Below, piece after piece: positions 13,332-22,854 of a stretch of DNA of 64,000 nt. A model generated the notes under the pieces. It was not told where the DNA came from. It did not search any database and saw nothing but the letters and a program-made list of their open reading frames with translations. Both the position numbers and the translations under genes were made by a program. Position 1 is the first letter of the stretch. Each line of letters opens with the position of its first letter. The stretch is from positions 16,302 to 80,301 of the forward strand of contig NZ_APAT01000003.1 in the NCBI RefSeq assembly GCF_000347775.1, in the 5' to 3' direction. Source of the stretch: Marinobacter santoriniensis NKSG1. Its GTDB lineage: Bacteria > Pseudomonadota > Gammaproteobacteria > Pseudomonadales > Oleiphilaceae.

Positions 13332-14567
13332 ATGTCATCGGTTGAAACGGAAAACATGATAGTTGGACTCGACATCGGAACCTCGAAGGTGGTTGCGATC
13401 GTGGGCAAGCGCAAGATGGACGGCACCATTGAGGTCGTCGGCATCGGCTCCCACCCTTCGCGGGGGCTCAAGCGTGGCGTCGTGGTGAATATTGAAACCA
13501 CCGTTCAGGCTATTCAGCGGGCCGTCGAAGAAGCCGAACTGATGGCAGGCTGCCGTATTCACTCGGTCTACGCGGGAATCGCGGGCAGCCACATCAAGAG
13601 TCTCAACTCCCATGGGATTGTGGCGATCCGTGATCGGGAAGTGACCCAGGCTGATATCGATCGGGTCATCGACGCGGCCCAGGCAGTGGCGATTCCGGCA
13701 GACCAGAAAATCCTGCATATCCTGCCCCAGGAATTTGTCATTGACAGTCAGGAAGGCATCAAGGAACCCATGGGGATGTCCGGGGTCCGGCTGGAAGCCA
13801 AGGTGCATCTGGTGACCTGTGCAGTGAATGCTGCCCAGAACATCGAGAAATGCGTGAAACGCTGTGGCCTGGAGGTCGATGACATCATTCTCGAGCAGCT
13901 GGCTTCCAGTCACGCGATTCTCACCGAAGACGAAAAGGAGCTCGGGGTCTGCGTCGTGGACATCGGAGGCGGTACCACGGACATCGCAGTGTTCACCGGA
14001 GGCGCCATTCGCCATACCGCGGTCATTCCGATCGCCGGCGACCAGGTGACCAACGACATTGCCATGGCCCTGCGCACACCGACCCAGAATGCCGAGGAAA
14101 TCAAGATCAAGTACGCCTGCGCGCTGACCCAGCTCGCAGGCGCCGATGAAACCATCAAGGTGCCCAGCGTGGGGGATCGTGCCCCACGGGATCTGTCCCG
14201 ACAGGCGCTCGCCGAAGTCGTCGAGCCCCGTTACGAGGAGCTGTTTACTCTGGTCCAGTCAGAGCTGCGCAGATCCGGATTCGAGGACATGATTCCCGCG
14301 GGCATCGTGATGACCGGCGGCTCCTCCACCATGGAAGGCGTGGTGGAGCTGGCCGAAGAGATCTTCCACATGCCGGTCCGGCTCGCCTCTCCGCAGGCGG
14401 TCTCCGGTATGACGGAAGTGGTCAACAACCCGATCTACGCCACCGGCGTGGGGTTGCTGATCCACGGCTTCCGCCAGATGGATCTTGGGCGGGCGCCAGT
14501 GCTCAAGGGGGAGGACGCCCCCACGCTGTTGGAGCGCATGAAGGCCTGGTTTACCGGTCATTTCTGA
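13332..14567 (+). CDS. ftsA: cell division protein FtsA
   Basis: Actin-fold protein that tethers FtsZ to the membrane (411 aa). The phosphate-binding motif VGLDIGTSKV is close to the N terminus, the 1C insertion follows, and VVDIGGGTTDIAV forms the second phosphate loop. The last residues (LLERMKAWFTGHF) look like the amphipathic membrane-targeting helix. ATG 13332 gives the usual family length; the upstream in-frame ATG at 13257 would run back into ftsQ. The ribosome site is weak. Confidence 0.95.
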   Translation: MSSVETENMIVGLDIGTSKVVAIVGKRKMDGTIEVVGIGSHPSRGLKRGVVVNIETTVQAIQRAVEEAELMAGCRIHSVYAGIAGSHIKSLNSHGIVAIRDREVTQADIDRVIDAAQAVAIPADQKILHILPQEFVIDSQEGIKEPMGMSGVRLEAKVHLVTCAVNAAQNIEKCVKRCGLEVDDIILEQLASSHAILTEDEKELGVCVVDIGGGTTDIAVFTGGAIRHTAVIPIAGDQVTNDIAMALRTPTQNAEEIKIKYACALTQLAGADETIKVPSVGDRAPRDLSRQALAEVVEPRYEELFTLVQSELRRSGFEDMIPAGIVMTGGSSTMEGVVELAEEIFHMPVRLASPQAVSGMTEVVNNPIYATGVGLLIHGFRQMDLGRAPVLKGEDAPTLLERMKAWFTGHF

Positions 14568-14621
14568 CGGACCGGGCAGGAAGTACACGAAGGTATCTCG
14601 AAAACACAAATCTCGAATAAA

Positions 14622-14638
14622 CGGCCTGTAAAAGGCCG
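14622..14638 (+). promoter_or_regulatory. small hairpin in the ftsA-ftsZ gap
   Basis: CGGCCT (14622-14627) and AGGCCG (14633-14638) form a perfect six-base-pair stem with a five-base loop, a few bases before the ftsZ ribosome site (AAGGAG). No T-run follows, so it is not a terminator. It might influence ftsZ mRNA processing or translation; that is a guess from position only. Confidence 0.3.
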
Positions 14639-14663
14639 AAAACAGCACGAAGGAGTAGGGGAA

Positions 14664-15824
14664 ATGTTCGAACTAGTCGATAATGTCCAGCAAAATGCTG
14701 TCATTAAAGTCGTTGGTGTTGGTGGAGGCGGCGGAAACGCCGTTCGTCACATGCTCAGCAGCGACATTGAAGGTGTGGAATTTATCTGCGCCAACACGGA
14801 TGCCCAGGCTCTCACCGATATGGATGCTCGTCAGATCATCCAGCTGGGCGGAAATATCACCAAGGGGCTTGGCGCTGGTGCCAACCCGGAAGTGGGCCGT
14901 CAGTCGGCTCTCGAAGATCGCGACCGGATCGCCGAAGCGCTGCAGGGTGCTGACATGGTCTTTATTACCGCCGGAATGGGTGGTGGAACCGGAACCGGTG
15001 CAGCGCCGATTGTGGCCGAAGTGGCTCGCGAGCTTGGCATCCTGACCGTTGCCGTGGTTACCAAGCCCTTCATGTTTGAAGGCGGCAAGCGGATGAGTGT
15101 GGCTGAAGCCGGTTTGCAGGAGCTCGAGGAAAGCGTCGACTCGCTGATCACCATTCCCAACGAGAAGCTGCTGGCAGTGATGGGCAAGAAAACCAGCCTG
15201 CTGGATGCTTTCGCGGCCGCCAATGATGTGCTGCTGGGTGCCGTTCAGGGCATCGCTGACCTGATCACTCGCAACGGTATGATCAACGTCGACTTCGCCG
15301 ACGTGAAAACCGTGATGTCCGAAATGGGCATGGCGATGATGGGTACGGCCCGGGCCACCGGCGAAAACCGTGCGCGCGAAGCGGCCGAAGCCGCCGTTCG
15401 AAGCCCGCTGCTGGAAGACATCAACCTGCAGGGCGCCAAGGGTATCCTGGTCAATATCACGGCGGGCATGGATCTCAACCTGGGCGAGTTTTCCGAGGTT
15501 GGCGATATCGTGCGCGAATTTGCTTCCGATTCCGCGACGGTTGTCGTGGGTACCGTCATCGATCCGGAAATGACCGACGAGCTGAAGGTAACGGTCGTGG
15601 CTACTGGCCTCGGTGGTGATCGTGGGGAGAAGCCTACCAAGGTGGTGGACAACACCCGTACCCTGGATGGCAAGACCGATTACAACCAGCTGGACCGGCC
15701 GGCAGTTCTGCGTCGTCGTGCCGTGTCGAACGGTAATGTGGCGATTGATCAGAGCAAAGAAAGCGAGGAGCAGGGCGTGGACTATCTCGATATTCCCGCA
15801 TTCCTCCGTCGCCAGGCTGACTGA
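14664..15824 (+). CDS. ftsZ: cell division GTPase FtsZ
   Basis: Tubulin-like GTPase that forms the Z ring (386 aa). The tubulin signature GGGTGTG is at residues 106-112, a glycine-rich loop ([13 protein letters not shown]) is at 18-30, and the conserved C-terminal peptide ([12 protein letters not shown]) that binds FtsA and ZipA is intact. A strong AAGGAGTAGGGG precedes ATG 14664. It is the last gene of the dcw run and has a separate 96-base leader after ftsA. Confidence 0.98.
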   Translation: MFELVDNVQQNAVIKVVGVGGGGGNAVRHMLSSDIEGVEFICANTDAQALTDMDARQIIQLGGNITKGLGAGANPEVGRQSALEDRDRIAEALQGADMVFITAGMGGGTGTGAAPIVAEVARELGILTVAVVTKPFMFEGGKRMSVAEAGLQELEESVDSLITIPNEKLLAVMGKKTSLLDAFAAANDVLLGAVQGIADLITRNGMINVDFADVKTVMSEMGMAMMGTARATGENRAREAAEAAVRSPLLEDINLQGAKGILVNITAGMDLNLGEFSEVGDIVREFASDSATVVVGTVIDPEMTDELKVTVVATGLGGDRGEKPTKVVDNTRTLDGKTDYNQLDRPAVLRRRAVSNGNVAIDQSKESEEQGVDYLDIPAFLRRQAD

Positions 15825-15847
15825 TAATCTGTCGCACTTGTGGTTTG

Positions 15848-15905
15848 GCCTGAATAGCCTGGGATCCATTTCGCTGTTTTGAGCGAAAAATGGAACCACT
15901 CAGGC
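15848..15905 (+). terminator. possible hairpin terminator after ftsZ
   Basis: An inner stem (CCATTT..CGCT near 15866-15875 with AGCG..AAATGG at 15882-15893, two bases bulged) is flanked by GCCTGA (15848-15853) and TCAGGC (15900-15905). It lies between ftsZ and lpxC, where a break between transcription units is expected. There is no clear T-run after it, so a different regulatory role is possible. Confidence 0.35.
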
Positions 15906-16057
15906 GAAAACTGCGTGCGGCTGGGTGCCGATTGTAGGCTTTGTGTAAATTCGGGGCCGGTGGGTCCTGGTTAAATGGTACTCAGTCTTATTTTCTGATA
16001 TTCTCCGGGCGGATTTTTGCCCAGAATATCGCCATTTTGTGACGGAATGATGAACCG

Positions 16058-16975
16058 ATGATCAGACAACGGACACTCAAAAATACCATCCGGGCTACCG
16101 GCGTGGGCCTGCATTCGGGCGAAAAGGTGTACCTGACGCTCAAGCCGGCACCGGTTGACTCAGGCATCATCTTCCGCCGTACCGATCTGGACCCGATGGT
16201 CGAGATCCGTGCCTGCGCGGAGAATGTAGGTGAGACCATGCTGTCCACGACGCTGGTAAAAGACGGTGTCCGTGTGGCAACAGTAGAACATCTGCTGTCG
16301 GCCATGGCTGGTCTCGGTATCGACAACTGCTTTGTGGAACTGAGCGCTTCTGAAGTGCCGATCATGGATGGGTCCGCCGGACCGTTCGTGTTCCTGCTTC
16401 AGTCCGCCGGCATTGCCGAGCAGGAAGCTGCGAAGCGTTTCATTCGCATCAAGCACGAAGTCAGCGTGGAAGAAGGCGACAAGAAGGCGACGTTCCTGCC
16501 GTTTGAAGGCTTCAAGGTCAGCTTCGGCATCGACTTCGACCATCCCGTCTTCAAGGGACGGGCGCAAACCGCCACCGTGGACTTTTCCAGCACGTCATTC
16601 GTGAAGGAAGTTTCCCGGGCGCGCACCTTCGGCTTCATGCGTGATATCGAGAAGCTTCGGGCGATGAATCTTGCTCTGGGCGGATCTGTCGACAATGCCA
16701 TCGTGGTCGACGACTACAAGATCCTCAATGAGGACGGTCTTCGCTACGACGATGAGTTCGTCAAGCACAAGGTGCTCGACGCCATTGGCGATCTGTATCT
16801 GCTGGGCAACAGCCTGATCGGTGAATTCCGCGGCGTGAAATCCGGTCACGATCTGAATAACAAGCTGCTCCGCAAACTCAGGGCTGAAGAGGACGCCTGG
16901 GAAGTGGTGACCTTCGACGATGAAGCCACGGCTCCTATTTCCTATATGAAGCCCGTCCTTGCGGCGCAGGGCTGA
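16058..16975 (+). CDS. lpxC: UDP-3-O-acyl-N-acetylglucosamine deacetylase LpxC
   Basis: Zinc deacetylase that commits UDP-GlcNAc derivatives to lipid A synthesis (305 aa, normal length). Zinc ligands are visible in [15 protein letters not shown], in [14 protein letters not shown] and in the following aspartate; [12 protein letters not shown] holds the conserved late histidine. The gene follows ftsZ by 233 bases and is convergent with dciA. Confidence 0.97.
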   Translation: MIRQRTLKNTIRATGVGLHSGEKVYLTLKPAPVDSGIIFRRTDLDPMVEIRACAENVGETMLSTTLVKDGVRVATVEHLLSAMAGLGIDNCFVELSASEVPIMDGSAGPFVFLLQSAGIAEQEAAKRFIRIKHEVSVEEGDKKATFLPFEGFKVSFGIDFDHPVFKGRAQTATVDFSSTSFVKEVSRARTFGFMRDIEKLRAMNLALGGSVDNAIVVDDYKILNEDGLRYDDEFVKHKVLDAIGDLYLLGNSLIGEFRGVKSGHDLNNKLLRKLRAEEDAWEVVTFDDEATAPISYMKPVLAAQG

Positions 16976-16986
16976 GGCGGGAGGCC

Positions 16987-17409
16987 TCAGTTCCTGACGT
17001 GGCTTGCGAGTTTTTCGAGAACCTCGCGTAAAGCTTTATCCTTCGTGTGCCCGGCTTCTTCCTCGAGAAGCCGGGCATTTTCTTTGCTCAATGGCTGTTT
17101 CTCGACCTTTCGATGCTCCCGGAACCTGGGGGGTGCGACCTTGACCCTGAGCTTCCAGACGAAACGGAACAGCTCATGCTGCCGAACGTTCTCCATGATC
17201 TCGTGCTGACGAAAGCGTATCTGGCTCGCCCTTGAGCTGTTTTCCGCCGAGAGTACCAGTTCTCCCTCCTCGCAACTCAGAAACCGGACACCGGTTTTAA
17301 GGTCCTCCGGCAGCGCCTCCAGAATCTGGGATTCGGCACTTCGGTGCAGCTCCGCCCGGGCAACAAGGGATTTGAGAGCAGGGGATCCCTCAAATTTGTC
17401 AAAGCTCAT
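16987..17409 (-). CDS. dciA: DciA, predicted replicative helicase loader (DUF721)
   Basis: Small DUF721-family protein (140 aa). DUF721 is the domain of DciA, the ancestral bacterial loader of the replicative helicase DnaB in species lacking DnaC. The gene lies between lpxC and an M23 peptidase/secA pair, the location of dciA in Pseudomonas. The N-terminal part carries the domain (LVARAELHRSAESQILEALP through RFLSCEEGELVLSAENSS), the C-terminal third is charged and probably flexible. It is transcribed against lpxC, leaving only 11 bases between stops. Confidence 0.82.
   Translation of the reverse strand: MSFDKFEGSPALKSLVARAELHRSAESQILEALPEDLKTGVRFLSCEEGELVLSAENSSRASQIRFRQHEIMENVRQHELFRFVWKLRVKVAPPRFREHRKVEKQPLSKENARLLEEEAGHTKDKALREVLEKLASHVRN
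17048..17085 (+). terminator. rho-independent terminator for lpxC, located inside dciA
   Basis: TGCCCGGCTTCT (17048-17059) and AGAAGCCGGGCA (17066-17077) form a perfect 12-base-pair stem with a six-base loop, followed by TTTTCTTT on the + strand. In the - direction no T-run follows, so it should stop lpxC transcripts. It lies within the 3' half of dciA. Confidence 0.7.
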
Positions 17410-17665
17410 TTTTTGCTCACTTTTTGTCCACCCTGTCGTGTTTTTGCTCGACGCTCAGGTTAACGATTGGTTACACTTCGGCACGGTTTGTGCGTAGTGC
17501 CGGTATGTCATTCGTTCTACATTGACAGTATCGTGTATGTCCAGCGGGCGCTACGATCATTTGACGCGTAGCTGTTGCCACGGATCGGCAGCCCTTCGGA
17601 GATTCCGGGTCGCAACACTACAGGATCAGGCGTGCGACTCCCCGATGAAAACATCAGAAGACACT

Positions 17666-18601
17666 ATGAACATTATCCTCGTTGGCAAGCACCATGGTAA
17701 ATCCCGGGTGTTGGCCCTGAACGGTAAACTGGCAGTTGGATTGGGCGGGCTCGCGCTGGGTCTGCTGGTCGCTGCCGGGTGGGGAGGGTACCAGGCTGCG
17801 GTAAGTCAGGCAGAGGCGGCCGAGCCGACGCCCTCCGAGTTAGTCGAGCATTGGCAGTCAAAGCTCAGTGACCAGAAACAGGAGCTTGCCCAGGTCCGGG
17901 AAGACGCCCAACAGCAGATTGATGCGCTGACACTTCGTCTTGGCGAAATGCAGGGACGTCTGCTTCGTCTGGATGCTCTGGGCCAGAGGTTTGTCGAGTC
18001 CGGACTGGTGGCCAGTGAGGAATTCGATTTCAGTGAGCCGCCGGCGGTGGGTGGCCCGGAAAGTTCCTCCCTCAAGGATTCCTACTCTATTCCGGCGCTG
18101 ACCGACATGATCGACCGGCTGGACAATCAGCTTTCCGACCGGGAACAGCAGTTGCGGCTGCTGGACAAGCTGGCCTCCCGCAAGAAGATTGAGGACGAAC
18201 GATATGTCGAAGGGCGTCCGATCACCTGGGGATGGTTGTCATCCAACTACGGTTATCGTACCGATCCGTTCAACGGCAAGCGCGCCTGGCACGATGGTGT
18301 GGACCTGGCCGGCAAGGAAGGCAGCGATATCATCGCGGTAGCGGCTGGTGTCGTGACCTGGGCGGGCGATCGCTATGGTTATGGTAATCTGGTGGAAATC
18401 GACCACGGCGATGGCCTGACCACGCGTTACGGGCATTGCAAGGAAGTGGAGGTCAAGGTCGGTGATGTTGTCCAGAAAGGGCAGGTCATCGGTCTGATGG
18501 GCAGCACCGGCCGGTCAACGGGACCCCATGTGCATTTCGAAGTGCGTAAAAACGGTCGCTCCACCGATCCGAGAAAGTATATCGCCCGGGCCGATCACTG
18601 A
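17666..18601 (+). CDS. M23/LytM-family murein metallopeptidase-like protein
   Basis: Membrane-anchored periplasmic protein of 311 aa. An N-terminal hydrophobic helix (about residues 25-45) is followed by a coiled coil (DQKQELAQVREDAQQQIDAL) and a C-terminal LytM domain. Zinc-binding residues look complete: H and D in WHDGVDLAG, and HVHFE near the end, with GH in TRYGHCKE. Such proteins cleave peptidoglycan cross-bridges. I choose ATG 17666 because it begins the family-typical MNIILVGKHHGKSR; in-frame starts at 17645 and 17522 lack good ribosome sites. It lies directly upstream of secA, as in Pseudomonas. Confidence 0.88.
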   Translation: MNIILVGKHHGKSRVLALNGKLAVGLGGLALGLLVAAGWGGYQAAVSQAEAAEPTPSELVEHWQSKLSDQKQELAQVREDAQQQIDALTLRLGEMQGRLLRLDALGQRFVESGLVASEEFDFSEPPAVGGPESSSLKDSYSIPALTDMIDRLDNQLSDREQQLRLLDKLASRKKIEDERYVEGRPITWGWLSSNYGYRTDPFNGKRAWHDGVDLAGKEGSDIIAVAAGVVTWAGDRYGYGNLVEIDHGDGLTTRYGHCKEVEVKVGDVVQKGQVIGLMGSTGRSTGPHVHFEVRKNGRSTDPRKYIARADH

Positions 18602-18653
18602 TCGCCCTGGCTCCTTCGCCCTCCCGACATTCGCGCGGCACAGGGCAGTTTCG

Positions 18654-18667
18654 GCCCATTAATGGGC
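18654..18667. promoter_or_regulatory. 14-bp perfect palindrome upstream of secA
   Basis: GCCCATTAATGGGC reads identically on both strands and lies 52 bases upstream of a promoter-like sequence and 117 bases before secA. It could be an operator or a hairpin after the M23 peptidase gene. No binding protein can be named from the sequence. Confidence 0.35.
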
Positions 18668-18718
18668 AAGTCGTTGGCATTCCATGAGTTATAACATCGC
18701 ACTTGAGATGTGCGCCTT

Positions 18719-18746
18719 TTGTCCTGTCGGAAAATAAGGTTAGAAT
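18719..18746 (+). promoter_or_regulatory. candidate sigma70 promoter of secA
   Basis: TTGTCC (18719-18724), a 16-base spacer and TAGAAT (18741-18746) lie 38 bases before the secA ATG. The -10 is a good match and the -35 a moderate one. No other candidate of similar quality was seen in this gap. Confidence 0.45.
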
Positions 18747-18783
18747 GCCGGCTTCCTTCGTTTAATTAAAGAAGCAGTGGTCT

Positions 18784-21525
18784 ATGTTCACAAAGCTTGC
18801 AACTAAGATGTTCGGCAGTAAAAATGCCCGTGAAATCAAGAGGATGCGGAAGTCTGTCGCGCGCATCAATGAACTTGAAGAGCAGTTCGGGAATTTCTCC
18901 GATACAGAGTTGCAAGGAAAGACCGCAGAGTTTCAGCGTCGAATCGCCGACGGTGAGAATCTGGATGCCATCCTGCCCGAGGCATTCGCCACGGTCAGGG
19001 AGGCCAGTCGCCGGGTCATGGGCATGCGGCATTACGATGTCCAGTTGATCGGTGGTATCACGCTGCATGAAGGGCGCATCGCCGAGATGAAGACCGGGGA
19101 AGGCAAGACCCTGGTGGCGACGGCTTCGGTTTACCTCAACGCATTGGCGGGCAAAGGCGTCCATGTGGTGACCGTAAACGACTACCTGGCGCGCCGTGAC
19201 GCCGAATGGATGGGTAAACTCTACCGCTTCCTCGGTCTCCAGGTGGGTGTTGTGGTCGCCGGTCAGTCGCCCGAAGAGAAACGAGCGGCCTACCAGGCGG
19301 ATATCACCTACGGGACCAACAACGAATTCGGTTTTGACTACCTGCGCGACAACATGGCGTTCAGCACCGACGACAAGGTACAGCGCGGTCTGAACTACGC
19401 GATCGTCGACGAGGTGGACTCCATCCTGATTGACGAGGCCCGGACTCCGCTGATCATTTCCGGTGCCGCCGAGGACAGCTCCAAACTGTATCAGGCGATC
19501 AATGCCCTGGTGCCGAGTCTGGAAAAGGGCGAGGCTCCGGAGGACGGTGAGCCCACCGGCGATTTCACCATTGATGAGAAAACCCGCCAGGTCGAGCTGA
19601 CTGAAGCGGGCCACGAGAAAGTGGAAGAGCTGCTGCTCAGCCGAGGCCTGCTGAATGAGGGCGAGAGCCTGTATTCGGCGTCCAACCTGAGCCTCCTGCA
19701 CCATGTCCACTCCGCGCTCCGTGCTCACCATCTGTTCCAGAAGGACGTGGATTATATCGTCCAGGGCGATCAGGTGGTCATTGTTGACGAACACACCGGT
19801 CGGACCATGCCGGGGCGTCGTTGGAGCGAGGGCCTTCACCAGGCCATCGAAGCCAAAGAGGGCGTGAAGATCCAGGCCGAAAGCCAGACACTGGCTTCCA
19901 CCACCTTCCAGAACTATTTCCGTCTGTACGACAAGCTGGCGGGCATGACCGGCACCGCGGATACCGAGGCGTTCGAATTCCGGGAAATCTACGGACTGGA
20001 CGTGGTGGTGATCCCGCCCAACAAGCCCATCCAGCGGATTGATTACAACGACCTGGTCTATCTGACCCAGGAAGAGAAATTCCACGCCATTATTGATGAA
20101 ATCAAGGATGTGACGGCGGAAGGTCGCCCGATTCTCGTGGGCACAGCCTCTATCGAAGCGTCCGAGCTTCTGTCCATGCTCCTGAAAAAGGCTCGGATTG
20201 ATCACAAGATCCTGAACGCCAAGCAGCACGAATCGGAAGCGCTGATCGTGGCCCAGGCGGGCCGGCCGGGCGCAGTCACCATCGCCACCAACATGGCGGG
20301 ACGTGGTACCGATATTGTGCTTGGCGGTAACTGGGAATTCGAAGCCGCGGCGATGGAGAATCCCACCGACGAGGAGATTGCACGACTGAAGGCGGAATGG
20401 ACTGAGCGTCACAATCAGGTCCTCGAGGCGGGCGGCCTGCACATTGTCGGCACCGAACGCCATGAATCCCGCCGTATCGATAACCAGTTGCGGGGCCGTG
20501 CCGGTCGTCAGGGGGATCCGGGTTCTTCCCGCTTCTTCCTGTCGCTGGAAGACAACCTCATGCGGATTTTCGCCCCGGATCGGGTGAAGAGCCTCATGCA
20601 GGCCATGGGCATGAAGAAGGGCGAAGCCATCGAGCACCGTATGGTGACCAATGCGATCGAGAAATCGCAGCGTAAGGTCGAGGGTCGCAACTTCGACATG
20701 CGTAAGACCCTGCTCGAATACGATGATGTGGCGAACGATCAGCGGACCGTGATCTACGATCAGCGTAACGAAGTCATGTCGTCTGACGACATTTCCGACA
20801 TGGTCAAGACCATCCGGGAAGATGTGGTCAATGAGGTGATCAGCGAGTACATCCCGCCCCAGAGCATGCCGGAGCAGTGGGACGTATCCGGCCTGGAAGC
20901 CCAGCTGCAGTCCGAAATGGCGATCGATCTGCCCATTCAGCAATGGCTCTCCGAAGACAGCAAACTCTATGAAGAAAGCCTGCGAGAGAAGATTCTGGCC
21001 GAGGTGGTTGCCGCCTACGACGCCAAGGAGGAGATCGCAGGACCGGAGGCAATGCGCAAGTTCGAGAAGCAGGTCTTCCTGCAGGTTCTCGACACACTCT
21101 GGAAAGAGCATCTCTCCAACATGGATCACCTGCGCCGCGGGATTCATCTTCGTGGCTACGCCCAGAAGAACCCCAAGCAGGAATACAAGCGCGAGGCCTT
21201 CAACCTGTTTGAGGATATGCTCGAGACCATGAAACGGGACGTGACCCGTATCCTCTGTCACGTTCGGGTTCAGACCCCGGAAGAGATGGAAGAGGTCGAG
21301 CGTCGTCGGAAAGAGGAACTGGAGAGAGAGCTCGCGCGCGCCCGTCTGCGTCATGACGAAACCAGCGCAACCGCCGAAAGCGAGAGCGAGGGGGACGTTG
21401 AGGGGCGTCAGCAGGGAGCCACTCCGGAGACCTTCGTTCGCCAGGAACGAAAGGTCGGACGAAATGAACCCTGTCCCTGCGGGTCCGGCAAGAAGTACAA
21501 ACAGTGCTGCGGCAAGGTTAGCTGA
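18784..21525 (+). CDS. secA: preprotein translocase ATPase SecA
   Basis: Motor ATPase of the Sec pathway (913 aa). The Walker A motif MKTGEGKT (near residue 105), [12 protein letters not shown], the preprotein cross-linking region and the helicase motif GRGTDI are present. The protein ends with a SEC-C zinc motif ([13 protein letters not shown]), which binds SecB and ribosomes. It drives proteins through SecYEG. A terminator follows directly. Confidence 0.98.
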   Translation: MFTKLATKMFGSKNAREIKRMRKSVARINELEEQFGNFSDTELQGKTAEFQRRIADGENLDAILPEAFATVREASRRVMGMRHYDVQLIGGITLHEGRIAEMKTGEGKTLVATASVYLNALAGKGVHVVTVNDYLARRDAEWMGKLYRFLGLQVGVVVAGQSPEEKRAAYQADITYGTNNEFGFDYLRDNMAFSTDDKVQRGLNYAIVDEVDSILIDEARTPLIISGAAEDSSKLYQAINALVPSLEKGEAPEDGEPTGDFTIDEKTRQVELTEAGHEKVEELLLSRGLLNEGESLYSASNLSLLHHVHSALRAHHLFQKDVDYIVQGDQVVIVDEHTGRTMPGRRWSEGLHQAIEAKEGVKIQAESQTLASTTFQNYFRLYDKLAGMTGTADTEAFEFREIYGLDVVVIPPNKPIQRIDYNDLVYLTQEEKFHAIIDEIKDVTAEGRPILVGTASIEASELLSMLLKKARIDHKILNAKQHESEALIVAQAGRPGAVTIATNMAGRGTDIVLGGNWEFEAAAMENPTDEEIARLKAEWTERHNQVLEAGGLHIVGTERHESRRIDNQLRGRAGRQGDPGSSRFFLSLEDNLMRIFAPDRVKSLMQAMGMKKGEAIEHRMVTNAIEKSQRKVEGRNFDMRKTLLEYDDVANDQRTVIYDQRNEVMSSDDISDMVKTIREDVVNEVISEYIPPQSMPEQWDVSGLEAQLQSEMAIDLPIQQWLSEDSKLYEESLREKILAEVVAAYDAKEEIAGPEAMRKFEKQVFLQVLDTLWKEHLSNMDHLRRGIHLRGYAQKNPKQEYKREAFNLFEDMLETMKRDVTRILCHVRVQTPEEMEEVERRRKEELERELARARLRHDETSATAESESEGDVEGRQQGATPETFVRQERKVGRNEPCPCGSGKKYKQCCGKVS

Positions 21526-21555
21526 CACCGAGGCACGATCAGCCAGCTGCATTGG

Positions 21556-21590
21556 CCCGCAACCCGGTTTCACCCGGGCTGCGGGTTTTT
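21556..21590 (+). terminator. rho-independent terminator after secA
   Basis: CCCGCAACCCGG and CCCGGGCTGCGGG fold into a GC-rich stem with a short TTTCA loop and end in TTTTT. It lies 31 bases after the secA stop and before argJ. Confidence 0.75.
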
Positions 21591-21635
21591 GCGTTATGAA
21601 CGTTTTGTATCAGTATTCAGAGAAGGAGATGCACC

Positions 21636-22853
21636 ATGGCGGTAGGTCCAGGTACCCTGCCTGAGTTTTTCCCGGTCCCGGGAATCCGGTTGGGCATAGC
21701 CAGCGCGGGTATCAAAAAGCCGGGCCGAAAGGATCTGGTGGTGTTTGAACTCGCCCCGGGAAGCCGGGTGGCCGGGATTTTTACCCGCAACCAGTTCTGT
21801 GCGGCACCGGTGACCCTCAGCCGTCGCCATCTGTCGCTGGCCTCGCCCCGCTACCTGCTGATCAATACCGGCAATGCCAACGCCGGAACCGGTGCGCAGG
21901 GCATGGAAGATGCGATCGCCTGCTGTCGGGCACTGGCCGATCAGGCCAGCATCAGCATGGAAGAAGTCCTGCCATTTTCCACCGGCGTGATCGGTGAACC
22001 GCTGCCAGTCACGAAAATCGTCAATGCCTTGCCGCAGGCCCTGGAGGCTGTCTCGGGGGATCGCTGGGCGGAAGCGGCCAGCGGCATCATGACAACCGAT
22101 ACCCGGCCGAAAGGGGCAAGCCGTCAGGTGGAGGTGAACGGGCGGACTGTCACGATTTCCGGGATCAGTAAAGGCGCAGGGATGATTCGTCCGAATATGG
22201 CGACCATGCTGGGTTTTATCGCCACAGATGCGCTCATTGCGCCCGATCTCCTGCAGTCCCTGGCTTCTGGTCTTGGTGAGAAATCCTTCAACCGGATCAC
22301 GATCGATGGCGATACGTCCACCAATGATGCCTGTATGTTGATGGCATCCGGCCAATACGGCGGCCCGGAAATAACCGCTGACAGTCCGGATCTGGCCGCA
22401 TTGCGGGATGCGCTGGAGCAGGTCTATCTGGAACTGGCTCACGCGATTGTGCGCGATGGAGAGGGCGCCACCAAGTTCGTGACCATCGACGTAAGCGGTG
22501 CGGCCAGTCAGCAGGAGGCACTGGATGTGGCGTACACGGTTGCCCATTCGCCACTGGTGAAAACGGCCCTTTATGCCTCTGATCCGAACTGGGGTCGGAT
22601 TCTGGCGGCTGTGGGGCGAGCGGGTGTTTCCGGGTTGGATCTCAATGCTCTCGAAATCTATCTGGGCGACGTTTGCCTGGTGCGCCATGGCGGCCGGGCC
22701 GAAGACTATTCCGAGGAGCGAGGGCAGGCGGTGATGGATCGCGAAGAAATTACCATTGCCATCGACCTCAAGCGGGGCGATGTCCGCGAAACGGTATGGA
22801 CCTGCGATTTTTCCCATAATTACGTCACCATCAATGCGGAATACCGGACCTGA
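21636..22853 (+). CDS. argJ: bifunctional ornithine acetyltransferase / N-acetylglutamate synthase ArgJ
   Basis: Arginine biosynthesis enzyme that recycles the acetyl group from N-acetylornithine to glutamate (405 aa). The self-cleavage site is recognisable in GMIRPNMATMLGF, where the peptide is cut before the Thr to give alpha and beta chains. The lid region DTSTNDACML and the C-terminal WTCDFSHNYVTINAEY are conserved. AAGGAGAT precedes ATG 21636. The next gene starts one base after its stop. Confidence 0.96.
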   Translation: MAVGPGTLPEFFPVPGIRLGIASAGIKKPGRKDLVVFELAPGSRVAGIFTRNQFCAAPVTLSRRHLSLASPRYLLINTGNANAGTGAQGMEDAIACCRALADQASISMEEVLPFSTGVIGEPLPVTKIVNALPQALEAVSGDRWAEAASGIMTTDTRPKGASRQVEVNGRTVTISGISKGAGMIRPNMATMLGFIATDALIAPDLLQSLASGLGEKSFNRITIDGDTSTNDACMLMASGQYGGPEITADSPDLAALRDALEQVYLELAHAIVRDGEGATKFVTIDVSGAASQQEALDVAYTVAHSPLVKTALYASDPNWGRILAAVGRAGVSGLDLNALEIYLGDVCLVRHGGRAEDYSEERGQAVMDREEITIAIDLKRGDVRETVWTCDFSHNYVTINAEYRT

Positions 22854-22854
22854 C

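Noticed and set aside
18766..21573. 935-codon open frame on the - strand opposite secA
   Set aside because: Shadow of a GC-rich conserved gene; the + strand SecA is certain and the antisense peptide resembles no family.
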